NCBI GenBank assembly: GCA_021647365.1
Contig: JAKIUW010000016.1
Span: 1 to 64,000 of the forward strand
Length of the DNA: 64,000 nt
Reading direction: 5' to 3'
From: Cocleimonas sp.
GTDB taxonomy: Bacteria; Pseudomonadota; Gammaproteobacteria; Thiotrichales; Thiotrichaceae
The position numbers and the translations under genes are program-made. Each line of letters begins with the position of its first letter. Position 1 is the first letter of the stretch. Below are positions 1-7,931 of the stretch, piece by piece. A model generated the notes under the pieces. That model made no database searches. It was not told the origin of the DNA and saw only the letters and a list, made by a program, of their open reading frames with translations.

Positions 1-1236
1 TTGTTGTAGGTAGATCTTTTTTATCTTGAGGATGGGATCAGGTAAATCCCAATGCTCAAATGGTGCACCATCGCGTAGCGCCCCTGGTTTTTGGTTAAGC
101 AACGGCACATAGTGCCATGGCTCAAAGTGGTAGCGGTGTTTGTTAAAACAACGCTGATGCTCTGCAATTACTTGCTGCTGCGCTACCATGACAAGCTTAT
201 TGGCATAAATGCGTAATGAGATGCGTTGCTTTGCAACCTCACACGGTACGCTGTAATGGTTGGTGTCGTATTGTACTAAGCAAGTAGAACTGACTCTCAC
301 GGTCTTTTCGACATAACCATCAAAGGATTTACCTAAGGCTCTGAGCTGTAAATGCTCTTTTTTGAATACATCATCAATGCTTTGGTCTTTTTGTTGCGGG
401 TGTGGCTTTTTACCAAGTTGCTCACAACATGCCAATAGATGTTGATTTAACGAGACTAAGTCATCAAACGATAACCGTGGCGTAAACAACTGACGACGTA
501 TCACATGCACTTGGTTCTCTACCTGTCCTTTCTCCCAACCTGACGCGGGTGTACAAGCCACGGGTTCGATTAAATAGTGATTCATTAACGCTAAAAAGCG
601 AGGATGATAATCACGTTGTTTACCTGTGCCTATTTTAGTCACCATGGTCTTTGGATTATCAATCAGCACACGCTTTGGCACACCTTGATAAAAGCCAAAG
701 GCTTGTACAAACGCATCAAGTAGCATCTCTTGTGTTTCACAAGGATACGCCACAATAAAAGGCTTACGGCTGTGCGAGAGTCTGAAGTGAGCAATTTTTA
801 GTCGTGTCTCAACACCATCGAGCATGACCACTTCAAGACTCCAATCAAACTGCATGGCATCGCCTGCTTTAAAGTTCAGAGGGATAAAAGCATCGTTTAG
901 AGACAGTTGGGTAGCTCTTAACTTTTTAACGAAGCGGCAGACAGGAGAATAGGAGCCTTGATAACCTTCAATCACGAGCTGTTCATAGAGTTTTTGTGCG
1001 GTACGCCTTTCACGATTAGGGCGTTTAAGATCAAACTCAAACCATTGCGTTAATTGATTCTCAAACCCTTTTAGTTTCGGACTAAAGTTAGGCGCAATGC
1101 GCTTATATTTTGGCGGTAAATCATCACGACAATATTTGCGTATGGTGTTTCGGGAGAGTCCTGTTTCTTTTGCAACTGATCGTATACTTTCATTATTGAC
1201 TAAAATGCGACGACGCACTTTCATGGCTGTTTCCAT
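1..1236 (-). CDS. istA: IS21-family transposase IstA (3' end outside window)
   Basis: The minus strand is open from an ATG at 1236 (SD-like AGGTG just upstream) to the window edge, 412 codons, so the C-terminus is not seen. Residues about 10-38 form a helix-turn-helix (SVAKETGLSRNTIRKY). An rve-type DDE core follows: D near residue 131 in QFDWS, D in VLIDNPKT about 60 residues later, and E in GWEKGQVENQ. This order and spacing are those of IS21-family IstA, which catalyses transposition with the AAA+ helper IstB; istB should lie beyond base 1. No frameshift or internal stop is visible, so the element may be intact. Family assignment is by recognition of motifs. Confidence 0.9.
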   Translation of the reverse strand, partial: METAMKVRRRILVNNESIRSVAKETGLSRNTIRKYCRDDLPPKYKRIAPNFSPKLKGFENQLTQWFEFDLKRPNRERRTAQKLYEQLVIEGYQGSYSPVCRFVKKLRATQLSLNDAFIPLNFKAGDAMQFDWSLEVVMLDGVETRLKIAHFRLSHSRKPFIVAYPCETQEMLLDAFVQAFGFYQGVPKRVLIDNPKTMVTKIGTGKQRDYHPRFLALMNHYLIEPVACTPASGWEKGQVENQVHVIRRQLFTPRLSFDDLVSLNQHLLACCEQLGKKPHPQQKDQSIDDVFKKEHLQLRALGKSFDGYVEKTVRVSSTCLVQYDTNHYSVPCEVAKQRISLRIYANKLVMVAQQQVIAEHQRCFNKHRYHFEPWHYVPLLNQKPGALRDGAPFEHWDLPDPILKIKKIYLQQ

Positions 1237-1291
1237 TAATATCACCTATTAAATTCCCCAAGCTAAAAACTTGGTATTAAACTACAAATAG

Positions 1292-1353
1292 GTGGGTCAA
1301 TTTTCGATGCCAATTAACCCCTAAAGTGGGTCAGTTTTGCATGCTTATTAACA
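1292..1353 (-). mobile_element. Terminal repeats of the IS21-type element
   Basis: Two imperfect direct copies of a roughly 27-bp unit lie upstream of istA. Both read GTGGGTCA(A/G)TTTT followed by GATGC or CATGC and then ATTAAC, at 1292-1317 and 1326-1352. Read outward on the minus strand the element ends in TGTTAATAAGC, and IS21 elements characteristically have TGT ends with repeated internal transposase sites. I place the element boundary at 1353, where the truncated reading frame at 1354 begins. The other end and any target duplication are outside the window. Confidence 0.75.
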
Positions 1354-1722
1354 GATGGGGATAATGCGCACCCATCAAGCTACCACAGAACAGTTAAACT
1401 TAATTATCTAGATGCCATTAGTAAAAAAATAGAAAAACATTGTTCTGATAAATACACCCCTAGGGAATTACAGGCGGATATGGATGATATTTCTGGGAAA
1501 ATTTATCGTCAGATAACCATGCTGAGACTTTTATTAGTAGACCGTAATGTTTCTATAGATTTTAAGTCAGGTAATCTTGCGGGTTGTCGCAATCAAAAAA
1601 CGAAAAAGAGCTTTATTTTTGCAAAAGATAATACAGGTGAGAATTGTGTTTATCGCACAGGGGAAAAGCGAGGATCGCATTACCCTAATGTTAGAAAATC
1701 AGGCTTTAAATACACGCCGTAA
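1354..1722 (+). pseudogene. 5'-truncated remnant of an AHH-domain nuclease toxin
   Basis: An open frame starts directly at the IS21 end and runs 122 codons to a stop. The first in-frame ATG is only at 1480, so the gene has lost its 5' part to the insertion. The first residues, AHPSSYHRTVKLNYLDAI, look like the C-terminal part of AHH-type HNH nuclease domains, where a conserved histidine segment is followed by YxxAx and a helix. The rest (to GFKYTP) I do not recognise. AHH domains are typically the C-terminal toxin tips of polymorphic toxins. The next gene is a plausible immunity gene 22 bp downstream. The AHH reading is from memory of the family and is moderate at best. Confidence 0.5.
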
Positions 1723-1744
1723 AGAATAAAAGGAGTTAGATAAA

Positions 1745-2404
1745 ATGAGTGATATAAATGATGAGTATTTTTTGTTGATTGATAACTATAATGAGGAGGG
1801 TGTAGACATATGTTTAGTGCCTTCTATGGAGGCATTGAGAAACAAAGAAGCTCTATATGACGATACATGGGATGGCAGACCTGTTGAGTTTATGCTTTGT
1901 GCCGCAGATATGGATAAGCCTCACCGTCATAAAAATAAGCTAGATGATGATTTTATGCTAGAAACTACAATGGGCTTAATTATCGCCGACAGGCATAGAG
2001 AATTCTTTATGACTGAGGGTCGTCAAACCGATTTCAATTTTCATCAAGCCATTATTACTTTTCCTGAAAAAGAACAGGAACATAAAATGTTTGAAGGTTT
2101 CTGGTTGATCCCTAAGCCTTATCGGGATATTGCTTGGATGGATTTGGATAAATCGTTAATACGATACGATAGGAAAGACCCGAAAAAAATTGACACTTTT
2201 AGGAGTTATGCCCTTAGTCAGCGTTTAAAAAATATTGAGCTAAAAGAGCGTTTAATGTTTGTAGTTGAAACCCCTCCTGGTAGTTTGTTTTTTCCAATAG
2301 TGCATAAAACTATCGCTGATTACATAATGAGCTTTAACCCTAAACAGGTACGCTGTGCAAGTTTGGCTGAAATAGCAGAAGACCCATCATTAAAATATCA
2401 ATAA
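1745..2404 (+). CDS. Putative Imm11-like (DUF1629) immunity protein
   Basis: A 219-residue soluble protein with no signal peptide or membrane segment, rich in acidic residues. It starts at an ATG after a good SD (AAAGGAG) and lies 22 bp behind the truncated toxin remnant. Overall length, acidic composition and position immediately behind an AHH-type remnant fit the DUF1629/Imm11 immunity family, which commonly follows AHH toxins. I cannot point to a diagnostic motif, so the family name is inference from context. If right, it neutralises the neighbouring nuclease and is now an orphan because the toxin has been cut by IS21. No disruption is visible in this frame. Confidence 0.4.
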   Translation: MSDINDEYFLLIDNYNEEGVDICLVPSMEALRNKEALYDDTWDGRPVEFMLCAADMDKPHRHKNKLDDDFMLETTMGLIIADRHREFFMTEGRQTDFNFHQAIITFPEKEQEHKMFEGFWLIPKPYRDIAWMDLDKSLIRYDRKDPKKIDTFRSYALSQRLKNIELKERLMFVVETPPGSLFFPIVHKTIADYIMSFNPKQVRCASLAEIAEDPSLKYQ

Positions 2405-2416
2405 GCTAATAATATC

Positions 2417-2505
2417 AAAAGCACACCCCCCTAGTTTTAAATGATAGCTCCATGATGTTTGATCTACGCCAGAACTAACCATGTAAAACTAGGGGGGGTG
2501 TGCTT
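2417..2505. repeat. G-run repeat pair, CTAG type (arms 2417-2444 and 2480-2505)
   Basis: Two copies of the interspersed repeat face each other: the C-rich orientation at 2417-2444 and the G-rich orientation at 2480-2505, separated by 35 bp. Both carry the CTAG variant. The arms differ in run length (6 C against 7 G) and the left arm has AAAT instead of ACAT. The pair lies between the converging immunity and phnA-like genes and could act as a transcription terminator for both. Confidence 0.85.
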
Positions 2506-2516
2506 CTATAATTGAC

Positions 2517-3098
2517 TTAAGCCTTCTTAAGAAAAGCACTAACTAGCACAATGCGTGTGCCGTTTACTTTGCCTTCGATGTGTTTTGGGTTGTCGGTTAG
2601 TGAGATGTTTTTAACGACGGTTCCGCGCTTTGCGGTGAAGTTTGCACCTTTAACAACCAAGTCTTTGATTAGCGTAACCGTGTCGCCAGCGTTTAGCGTT
2701 GCGCCGTTGCTGTCTTTTGTTGCTTCGGCGATGTTGTTGCTGCCGTCATCGTTGCCTTGGCTTTCTGCTTCTGCCCATGCTTTTACGTCTTCTTCTAGGT
2801 AGAGCATATCCAATAAATCTTGCGGCCAGCCTTCTGCTTTTATACTGTTGAGTATTCGCCAAGCCATGACTTGAACGGCGGGTACGGGTGTCCACATGCT
2901 ATCGTTTAAACAACGCCAATGGTTTGCATCGCTGGTTGTTGAATCGGCTATTTGCCCGCGACAGGTTTCGCAGATCAAAATGCTTTGGTCTGCGCTTTCG
3001 TTACTGGGTGCTACATGATAAACGCTGAGATTATCGCTTGATGCACAAAGCTCACATTTTGAGCCGCTTCGTTCTTGTAAGGTTTGTTCCGTCATCAT
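2517..3098 (-). CDS. PhnA/YjdM family zinc-ribbon protein
   Basis: 193 residues. The N-terminus has a zinc ribbon with CELC at about residues 15-18 and CETC at about 43-46. The C-terminal 60 residues form the PhnA domain: GDTVTLIKDLVVKGANF, KRGTVVKNI, then a terminal V-AFLKK. This is the YjdM family, named for the phn region of E. coli but not shown to act on phosphonates. The protein is longer than E. coli YjdM (about 111 residues) because of an insertion between ribbon and core, including an acidic linker near residues 105-125. The start is one of two adjacent ATGs. It is downstream of and co-directional with the lipoprotein gene, 10 bp apart. Confidence 0.85.
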   Translation of the reverse strand: MMTEQTLQERSGSKCELCASSDNLSVYHVAPSNESADQSILICETCRGQIADSTTSDANHWRCLNDSMWTPVPAVQVMAWRILNSIKAEGWPQDLLDMLYLEEDVKAWAEAESQGNDDGSNNIAEATKDSNGATLNAGDTVTLIKDLVVKGANFTAKRGTVVKNISLTDNPKHIEGKVNGTRIVLVSAFLKKA

Positions 3099-3108
3099 GA
3101 TTTATTTC

Positions 3109-3717
3109 TTACTTCGGTCGCCAGATAATGGATTCAAGTCCCCAGCCTTGCAAAATATCAGCTGTAGGTACTTTGCCTAATTCGCCATCCCATTTGCCGT
3201 TAAAGACATATAAGATATTTGGCGCCTTTGGCGCGTAACAAATAACCTTGCCCAGCAAATCATCAGACCCAGCTTGGCATTCTTCATTTTGCCCGTAGGT
3301 ATAAACTTCGCTATAATTTGAGCCTAAGTGGTGTCCTAGGCTATTTACGATTAAGTTGTCTTCAACAATGATAGAGAAAATATTCTGCTGTGAACCATCA
3401 GGAATAATAGTCATAACGGTTTTAACGCCTTCTGATATACGAATAACAGGAAACGGTGACCCCGAACGATAGTTTAATTCTTCGACCACATTGAAATCAC
3501 TAAATGCCAATGTCATTTGATGCATATTGAATGATGTTGTTGCATTAATGGGGCCAATACCGCCTGCTGATAAAACGATAGTTTTATCTTCTGTCGCCGC
3601 TACTTTTTTCAACTTACCATCATCACTACCACAGGCAGTTAGTAATGTTGTCGCAATGAGTATGATTGAAAGTTTGGTGAATAACCAAGAGAAGAGCAAT
3701 CCATGCTGTTTATGCAT
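3109..3717 (-). CDS. Lipoprotein, DUF1131/YfeY-like
   Basis: 202 residues with an N-terminal hydrophobic stretch (about 14-28) ending in a lipobox LLTAC, so cysteine 29 should be lipidated and the protein anchored to the membrane facing the periplasm. The mature part contains GGIGPINATTSFN and ends in ILQGWGLESIIWRP, which resembles the DUF1131 lipoprotein family (E. coli YfeY, a sigma-E regulated lipoprotein of unknown function). I recognise the family only by overall feel. It precedes the phnA-like gene on the same strand and probably shares its transcript. Confidence 0.6.
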   Translation of the reverse strand: MHKQHGLLFSWLFTKLSIILIATTLLTACGSDDGKLKKVAATEDKTIVLSAGGIGPINATTSFNMHQMTLAFSDFNVVEELNYRSGSPFPVIRISEGVKTVMTIIPDGSQQNIFSIIVEDNLIVNSLGHHLGSNYSEVYTYGQNEECQAGSDDLLGKVICYAPKAPNILYVFNGKWDGELGKVPTADILQGWGLESIIWRPK

Positions 3718-3894
3718 AATATATTTTTATCCAAAGATATGATTTTGACTAACGTGATTCTCTCATAAAGATTCAAGAAGAACAATGAACCATCAAGAAT
3801 GCTGGCTGTCATAGAGTTGCTTAAAATTAGATCAAGAATAATGTAAAAAACGCTTTATAAGTAAATCATCGTTTGCTAATATTCATCCCGAGTT

Positions 3895-3919
3895 GAGACT
3901 TCCCCCCTTTGAAAGTCTC
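3895..3919 (+). other. Small hairpin just upstream of the 3D-domain gene
   Basis: GAGACTT (3895-3901) and AAGTCTC (3913-3919) form a perfect 7-bp stem around a C-rich loop. It ends 20 bases before the ATG at 3940 and just ahead of the A-rich SD segment. It could sit in the 5' leader of the mRNA. There is no U-tract that would make it a terminator. Confidence 0.4.
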
Positions 3920-3939
3920 ACTAAAAAAAGGAATGTATA

Positions 3940-4530
3940 ATGTTTAATAGAACAGTAAATGCATTTGTAAGCACGTTAGTGATTATGATTGCTACAAGCT
4001 CTGTTACTGCTGCCCCCCACAGCAGAAATGCTGCAAAAAACATTGAGAAAAACAAAACCCAAGTTTCTCAGATAGAAACAATCTATGCCGCTTTAATTAA
4101 AGAAAAGGCATTGCAAAAATTTTCAGATCGTAAACCTGCTTTATTAAAAGCTTCTTTTACGCCTAATAAGCCCAAGCCTAAACGCGTGTTAAAAAATGCT
4201 AATAGAAATAAAAGCTATGCAAGAAGTTTGCGTGTGACGGCAACGGCTTACACTTCGCATGTTAATCAAACCGATAGCACCCCAAATATTGCGGCTTGGG
4301 GAGATCGCCTTAAACCGGGAATGAAATCAATCGCTGTTTCTCGTGATCTATTAAAAAAATATGGTTTAAAGCGTGGGCAAAAAGTGCGTATAAAAGGTCT
4401 TAAAGGCGAGTACCGCGTACTTGATAAAATGAATAAGCGTTGGAAAAAGAAAATAGATATTTATATGGGTATGGATAAGCGCAGAGCGTTTAAATGGGGT
4501 CGTCGTAAAGTTGATATATATTGGAACTAG
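3940..4530 (+). CDS. 3D (Asp-Asp-Asp) domain protein, double-psi beta-barrel
   Basis: 196 residues. A signal peptide (about 1-25, ending VTA-AP) sends it to the periplasm. A lysine-rich linker follows to about residue 95. The C-terminal 100 residues are a 3D domain: VTATAYTSH, then D in QTDSTPN, AVSRD, and D in RVLDKMNKR and IDIYMG. The same fold forms the catalytic core of MltA lytic transglycosylases and the RlpA barrel, so a role in peptidoglycan binding or cleavage is likely but unproven. The mature protein is very basic. It stands alone with strong terminators behind it. Confidence 0.8.
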   Translation: MFNRTVNAFVSTLVIMIATSSVTAAPHSRNAAKNIEKNKTQVSQIETIYAALIKEKALQKFSDRKPALLKASFTPNKPKPKRVLKNANRNKSYARSLRVTATAYTSHVNQTDSTPNIAAWGDRLKPGMKSIAVSRDLLKKYGLKRGQKVRIKGLKGEYRVLDKMNKRWKKKIDIYMGMDKRRAFKWGRRKVDIYWN

Positions 4531-4544
4531 ATTCAATAAATTCA

Positions 4545-4584
4545 CCCAAAAAAATACCTGCCATGATGCAGGTATTTTTTTGGG
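4545..4584. terminator. Bidirectional rho-independent terminator
   Basis: A perfect 17-bp stem, CCCAAAAAAATACCTGC at 4545-4561 against GCAGGTATTTTTTTGGG at 4568-4584, encloses a 6-base loop. With the A/T-rich foot it can end transcription of the 3D-domain gene on plus and of ribF on minus. Confidence 0.85.
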
Positions 4585-4598
4585 TGGGTTCACAGGAG

Positions 4599-4616
4599 TC
4601 CCAGCTTAGGCTGGGA
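4599..4616. terminator. Second hairpin between the 3D-domain gene and ribF
   Basis: TCCCAGC, TTAG loop, GCTGGGA form a 7-bp stem, followed on plus by AGTTTCTTTGTTGTTTTT. It lies between converging genes and is a plausible second plus-strand terminator. Confidence 0.6.
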
Positions 4617-4661
4617 AGTTTCTTTGTTGTTTTTGGTGTTTCACAAAAGGTCTTGTAGAAA

Positions 4662-5585
4662 TTAATCCGCCAATATTTTTCGAGCATGTTCAGCATCACC
4701 TGAAATCTGTAACTTCAGCGCACCAAAATCATCAAACTTCTGCTCTGCACGTAAAAACTCGGCTAACTCAACACAAATATATTTGCCATACACATCTCCG
4801 TCAAAATCAAACAGGTGTGTTTCTAGTCGATTTTCAGTGCCATTAACCGTTGGGCGCGCACCAAGGTTTGCAACGCCAGTTAATGGCTTATCGGACAAGC
4901 CGCTAACTCTTACAGCATAAACCCCACGAGCAGGCGCTAGATGATCTAACACTTTCAAATTGAGCGTAGGAAAGCCAATCGTCCTTCCGCGTTTATCACC
5001 ATGGCGTACTCTGCCCGAAAGTTGGTAGCGAGCGCCTAATAGCGCATTGGCTGACTTGATATTGCCTGCTTCTAATAACGTGCGAATACGCGTGCTACTG
5101 ATGCGTTTATTGTCATGGTCGCACGTTGGGGTATCGACGACTTGCATCCCTTTTTCATCACCTATTTTCTTTAGTAGCTGGAAATTTCCTTTGCGTTGAT
5201 GACCAAAACGAAAGTCATCACCTACCACAAAATATTTCACGCCTAATTTTTCTATTAAAACTTTATTCACAAAATCTTCAGGAGACTGCTGGGAAAATGC
5301 CGCATCAAATTTTAAGCAAAGAAAGTTATCAACTCCCATGCTTTGTAGTAAACGAACCTTGTCGCGTTGTGGGTAAATTCGTGCGGGCGGTTCGGGCATG
5401 AAATATTCTGACGGGAGTGGCTCAAAACTAATAATGGTTAGCGGTAATTTTAAGGTTGTTGATTTTTCTTTCAATTGATTGATGATTTTACGATGCCCAA
5501 GGTGCAGGCCATCAAAATTTCCAATACTGGCAACGCATCCAATATCATTGCTTGTTAAAGCTTGTGGCCTACGAAGAAATCTCAT
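4662..5585 (-). CDS. ribF: Bifunctional riboflavin kinase / FAD synthetase
   Basis: 307 residues, the usual size for RibF. The N-terminal FAD synthetase (nucleotidyltransferase) domain shows SIGNFDGLHLGH at residues 21-32 and the SSTRIR segment near 165. The C-terminal flavokinase domain has GDKRGRTIGFPTLNL and GVANLGARPTVNG. It makes FMN from riboflavin and ATP and then FAD in the cytoplasm. Its ATG overlaps the stop of trmL by one base (TAATG), so the two are translationally coupled. Often ribF sits upstream of ileS-lspA; here it does not. Confidence 0.97.
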   Translation of the reverse strand: MRFLRRPQALTSNDIGCVASIGNFDGLHLGHRKIINQLKEKSTTLKLPLTIISFEPLPSEYFMPEPPARIYPQRDKVRLLQSMGVDNFLCLKFDAAFSQQSPEDFVNKVLIEKLGVKYFVVGDDFRFGHQRKGNFQLLKKIGDEKGMQVVDTPTCDHDNKRISSTRIRTLLEAGNIKSANALLGARYQLSGRVRHGDKRGRTIGFPTLNLKVLDHLAPARGVYAVRVSGLSDKPLTGVANLGARPTVNGTENRLETHLFDFDGDVYGKYICVELAEFLRAEQKFDDFGALKLQISGDAEHARKILAD

Positions 5586-6049
5586 TATGCCAAGCCTTCA
5601 AAGTTTTGTTGGCGTAGTGCTTCATAAGTTACAATGGCAACGGTATTTGATAAGTTTAAGCTGCGGCTATCCGCAAGCATCGGCAAACGAAGTTTTTGGA
5701 TTTCGTTAAGTGAAGAAAGAACCTCATCAGGCAAACCTCGTGTTTCTGGACCAAAGAGAAGCACGTCGTCTACTTTGAACTCAGCTTTATGATAGCCGCA
5801 CGACCCTTTTGTGGTTAACGCATAGATATTTTTGCCCTGAACAAATTCAAGAAATTCTTCAAAGTTAGCGTGCTCTTTAATCGTTGCCATATCGCGATAA
5901 TCCATGCCTGCACGCCGTAGTTTTTTTTCACCCAAATCAAAGCCCAGCGGGTGTATCAAATGCAGGTGGCAACCGGTGTTGGCGCACAAGCGCATAATGT
6001 TGCCTGTGTTGGGGGGGATTTCAGGTTCAAAAAGTGCAATATTAAACAT
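5585..6049 (-). CDS. trmL: tRNA (cytidine(34)-2'-O)-methyltransferase
   Basis: 154 residues from MFNIALFEPEIPPNTGN; I chose this start over an upstream ATG at 6070 because the family begins here. SPOUT-type knotted methyltransferase motifs are present: EPEIPPNTGNIMRLC, LIHPLGF, LLFGPETRGLP (motif 2) and LPMLADSRSLNLSNTVAI (motif 3, SAM site). TrmL methylates the wobble C/U34 ribose of tRNA-Leu isoacceptors as a homodimer. It leads a two-gene unit with ribF. The upstream region holds the large hairpin at 6093-6212. Confidence 0.95.
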   Translation of the reverse strand: MFNIALFEPEIPPNTGNIMRLCANTGCHLHLIHPLGFDLGEKKLRRAGMDYRDMATIKEHANFEEFLEFVQGKNIYALTTKGSCGYHKAEFKVDDVLLFGPETRGLPDEVLSSLNEIQKLRLPMLADSRSLNLSNTVAIVTYEALRQQNFEGLA

Positions 6050-6092
6050 GGCAACTAGCCATTGAATCAATCATCCTAGAATCCTTAGTTGA

Positions 6093-6212
6093 ACAGGATA
6101 AAGTGTGCGGCTGTGGTGGTGCGTGGCTAGGCGTAACGACTTGAAATGGTCACTCCCTTTCAAGTTGTTACAACAACGCCATGCACCATCATAGTTGTGC
6201 AATTTATTCTGT
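6093..6212 (+). ncRNA. Large imperfect hairpin with wobble-type mismatches; candidate structured RNA
   Basis: The left arm is 6093-6146, the loop about 6147-6157, and the right arm 6158-6212. The stem is about 50 bp. Aligning the left arm with the reverse complement of the right arm gives roughly ten single-base differences outside one internal bulge near 6128-6132. Nine of the ten leave G-U or U-G pairs if the plus strand is RNA; only one does not. On the minus strand the same sites would be A-C mismatches. The pattern suggests the plus-strand RNA fold matters. It lies between trmL and the thioredoxin-like gene, both on minus. A decayed MITE-like element is the main alternative. Confidence 0.45.
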
Positions 6213-6313
6213 AGCGTCTTTACCCATAGAGTGAAGTCAGAAGTAATCGTTAACTTTTTATTAATCATAGTATTATTATCAGCTCTAAGCGGTTAACTGA
6301 GGAATCTAGGATG

Positions 6314-6338
6314 TTGTAAAAGTGGGGGGGTGTGCTTT
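6314..6338 (+). repeat. G-run repeat, AGTG type
   Basis: A single copy with TTGTAAAA, AGTG, a 7-G run and TGTGCTTT, directly behind the stop of the minus-strand thioredoxin-like gene (stop at 6343). Confidence 0.85.
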
Positions 6339-6342
6339 GCAT

Positions 6343-6873
6343 TTATTTTACTTTATCTAACTGAGCTGTCTTTTTACTATTTTGTTTTTCTGCGAGTAGT
6401 TCTTTTGTGAGCTTGTCTATTTCGATATCTAAATAACCGCCAAACATTTCCACCGTATTAATGCCGACCATTTGTGTGACTCTTTCATTGCCTTGGTAAT
6501 CTAAGAAAACTAGAGTCGGTGTTATGTAGGCGTTGTATTTATCTGATATATCAGAAGGCTCTACGGTCTTTCCTGAAAAGTCGATTACATCCCTCGCTTC
6601 ATCGATTTGCAGTTTTCGAATTAGTATTTTCTTATCATACTCTCCGCTTTTAACCATAGGGCTTAATATTTCGTCTTCCATTAATTTACAATAAGGGCAG
6701 TGTTCTGCGTGGAGCATTAATACCAAACCAAGAGACTTGTCTTTCATGGTTTTGGATAATTGCTGAAAATTGCTTTCTTCCATCAATGCAGAAACAATTT
6801 CGTCATCCGATGCGAATGCAGTTGTGGTGTTTAAAGTCAGCAATAAAAACAAACTGCTTATTAAAAATTTCAT
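6343..6873 (-). CDS. Periplasmic thioredoxin-fold protein (SoxW/DsbE-like)
   Basis: 176 residues from MKFLISSLFL; an in-frame TTG at 6915 would add 14 residues in front of an otherwise typical signal peptide, so I prefer the ATG. The signal peptide ends near AFASDD. The fold shows HAEHCPYCKLMEDEIL, a CPYC redox pair, and a cis-proline segment YITPTLVFLD. These are features of thioredoxin-like reductants such as SoxW, which keep periplasmic cysteines reduced. A DsbC-like role is also possible. It is transcribed away from hemC. Partner genes such as dsbD are not in the window. Confidence 0.75.
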   Translation of the reverse strand: MKFLISSLFLLLTLNTTTAFASDDEIVSALMEESNFQQLSKTMKDKSLGLVLMLHAEHCPYCKLMEDEILSPMVKSGEYDKKILIRKLQIDEARDVIDFSGKTVEPSDISDKYNAYITPTLVFLDYQGNERVTQMVGINTVEMFGGYLDIEIDKLTKELLAEKQNSKKTAQLDKVK

Positions 6874-6971
6874 GGTTCTGTTTTGCCTCACAGCGGGTTT
6901 TAAAGTAAAATTCAAGGTTAATCATAGCATGTACGTTATGAACTCTAAAAACGATTAAAAACTTATAAAAT

Positions 6972-7904
6972 ATGTCAAAAACTATACGAATAGCTACACG
7001 AAAAAGTCCCTTAGCATTATGGCAGGCGAATGAAGTTTCGCGCCAGTTGCAAATGTATCATCCTGATTTAAACGTAGAGCTTGTTACTATGACAACACAG
7101 GGCGATAAAATATTAGATACGCCATTGGCCAAAATTGGCGGGAAAGGGCTTTTTGTAAAAGAGCTGGAAGTAGGGATGCTTGAAGGTAGTGCAGATATTG
7201 CGGTTCATTCAATGAAGGATGTGCCGATGGCATTTCCTGAAGGTTTGCATTTATCCGTAGTGATGGAGCGCGAAGATCCAACCGATGCGTTTGTATCCAA
7301 CTCTATTAAGAATATGAAGGATTTGCCCCTCAATGCAAAGGTGGGTACTTGTAGCTTACGTCGTCAAACGCAGTTGAAAGAAGTACGTCCTGATATTGAA
7401 ATTCTAGATCTGCGTGGTAATGTAAATTCACGTTTAGGCAAACTAGATAATGGCGATTATGATGCGATTATTTTGGCATCGGCGGGCCTGATTCGCCTTG
7501 GCTTTGAAGATCGCATAGCTCATAGCATATCCACAGATGACAGCTTACCAGCGATTGGGCAGGGCGCGGTGGGGATTGAGTGTCGTAGTGATGATGAAGA
7601 GATCAATGCATTGCTTGCGCCGCTAAACCATAAAGCAACGGCCATTCGTGTGAGTGCTGAAAGAGCACAAAACACGCGTTTAAATGGTGGCTGTCAAGTG
7701 CCGATTGGTGGCTTTGCTGAGTTGCTTGATAATAACCAAATGCGCCTGCGCGGCTTGATTGGTTTCCCTGATGGGTCAAAAATATTCCGCTCTGAAAAAG
7801 AAGGCGCAGAAGATGATGCTGAAGTATTAGGCGTAGCAGTTGCAGAAGATTTGCTTTCACAAGGTGGTGGTGAAGTACTAAAGCTTTTGGGTATTGAGCA
7901 TTAG
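6972..7904 (+). CDS. hemC: Porphobilinogen deaminase (hydroxymethylbilane synthase)
   Basis: 310 residues. It joins four porphobilinogens into hydroxymethylbilane. Visible signatures: RIATRKSPLALWQA at the N-terminus, GGKGLFVKELE, AVHSMKDVP, TCSLRRQTQL, LRGNVNSRLGKLD, and the dipyrromethane-cofactor cysteine in RLNGGCQVPIGG at residue 241. The first gene of the haem operon hemC-hemD-hemX-hemY, with a divergent promoter region shared with the thioredoxin-like gene. The SD is weak (TTATAAAAT). Confidence 0.98.
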   Translation: MSKTIRIATRKSPLALWQANEVSRQLQMYHPDLNVELVTMTTQGDKILDTPLAKIGGKGLFVKELEVGMLEGSADIAVHSMKDVPMAFPEGLHLSVVMEREDPTDAFVSNSIKNMKDLPLNAKVGTCSLRRQTQLKEVRPDIEILDLRGNVNSRLGKLDNGDYDAIILASAGLIRLGFEDRIAHSISTDDSLPAIGQGAVGIECRSDDEEINALLAPLNHKATAIRVSAERAQNTRLNGGCQVPIGGFAELLDNNQMRLRGLIGFPDGSKIFRSEKEGAEDDAEVLGVAVAEDLLSQGGGEVLKLLGIEH

Positions 7905-7931
7905 ATCACGAGACGTTACGAGCTATTTAAA

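Noticed and set aside
6000..6020. A run of seven G in trmL
   Set aside because: It encodes the conserved PPNTG motif of TrmL and the flanks do not match the repeat.
6071..6268. Open frame of 65 codons on minus
   Set aside because: It reads through both arms of the 6093-6212 hairpin; the apparent protein is a by-product of the inverted repeat and has no recognisable family.
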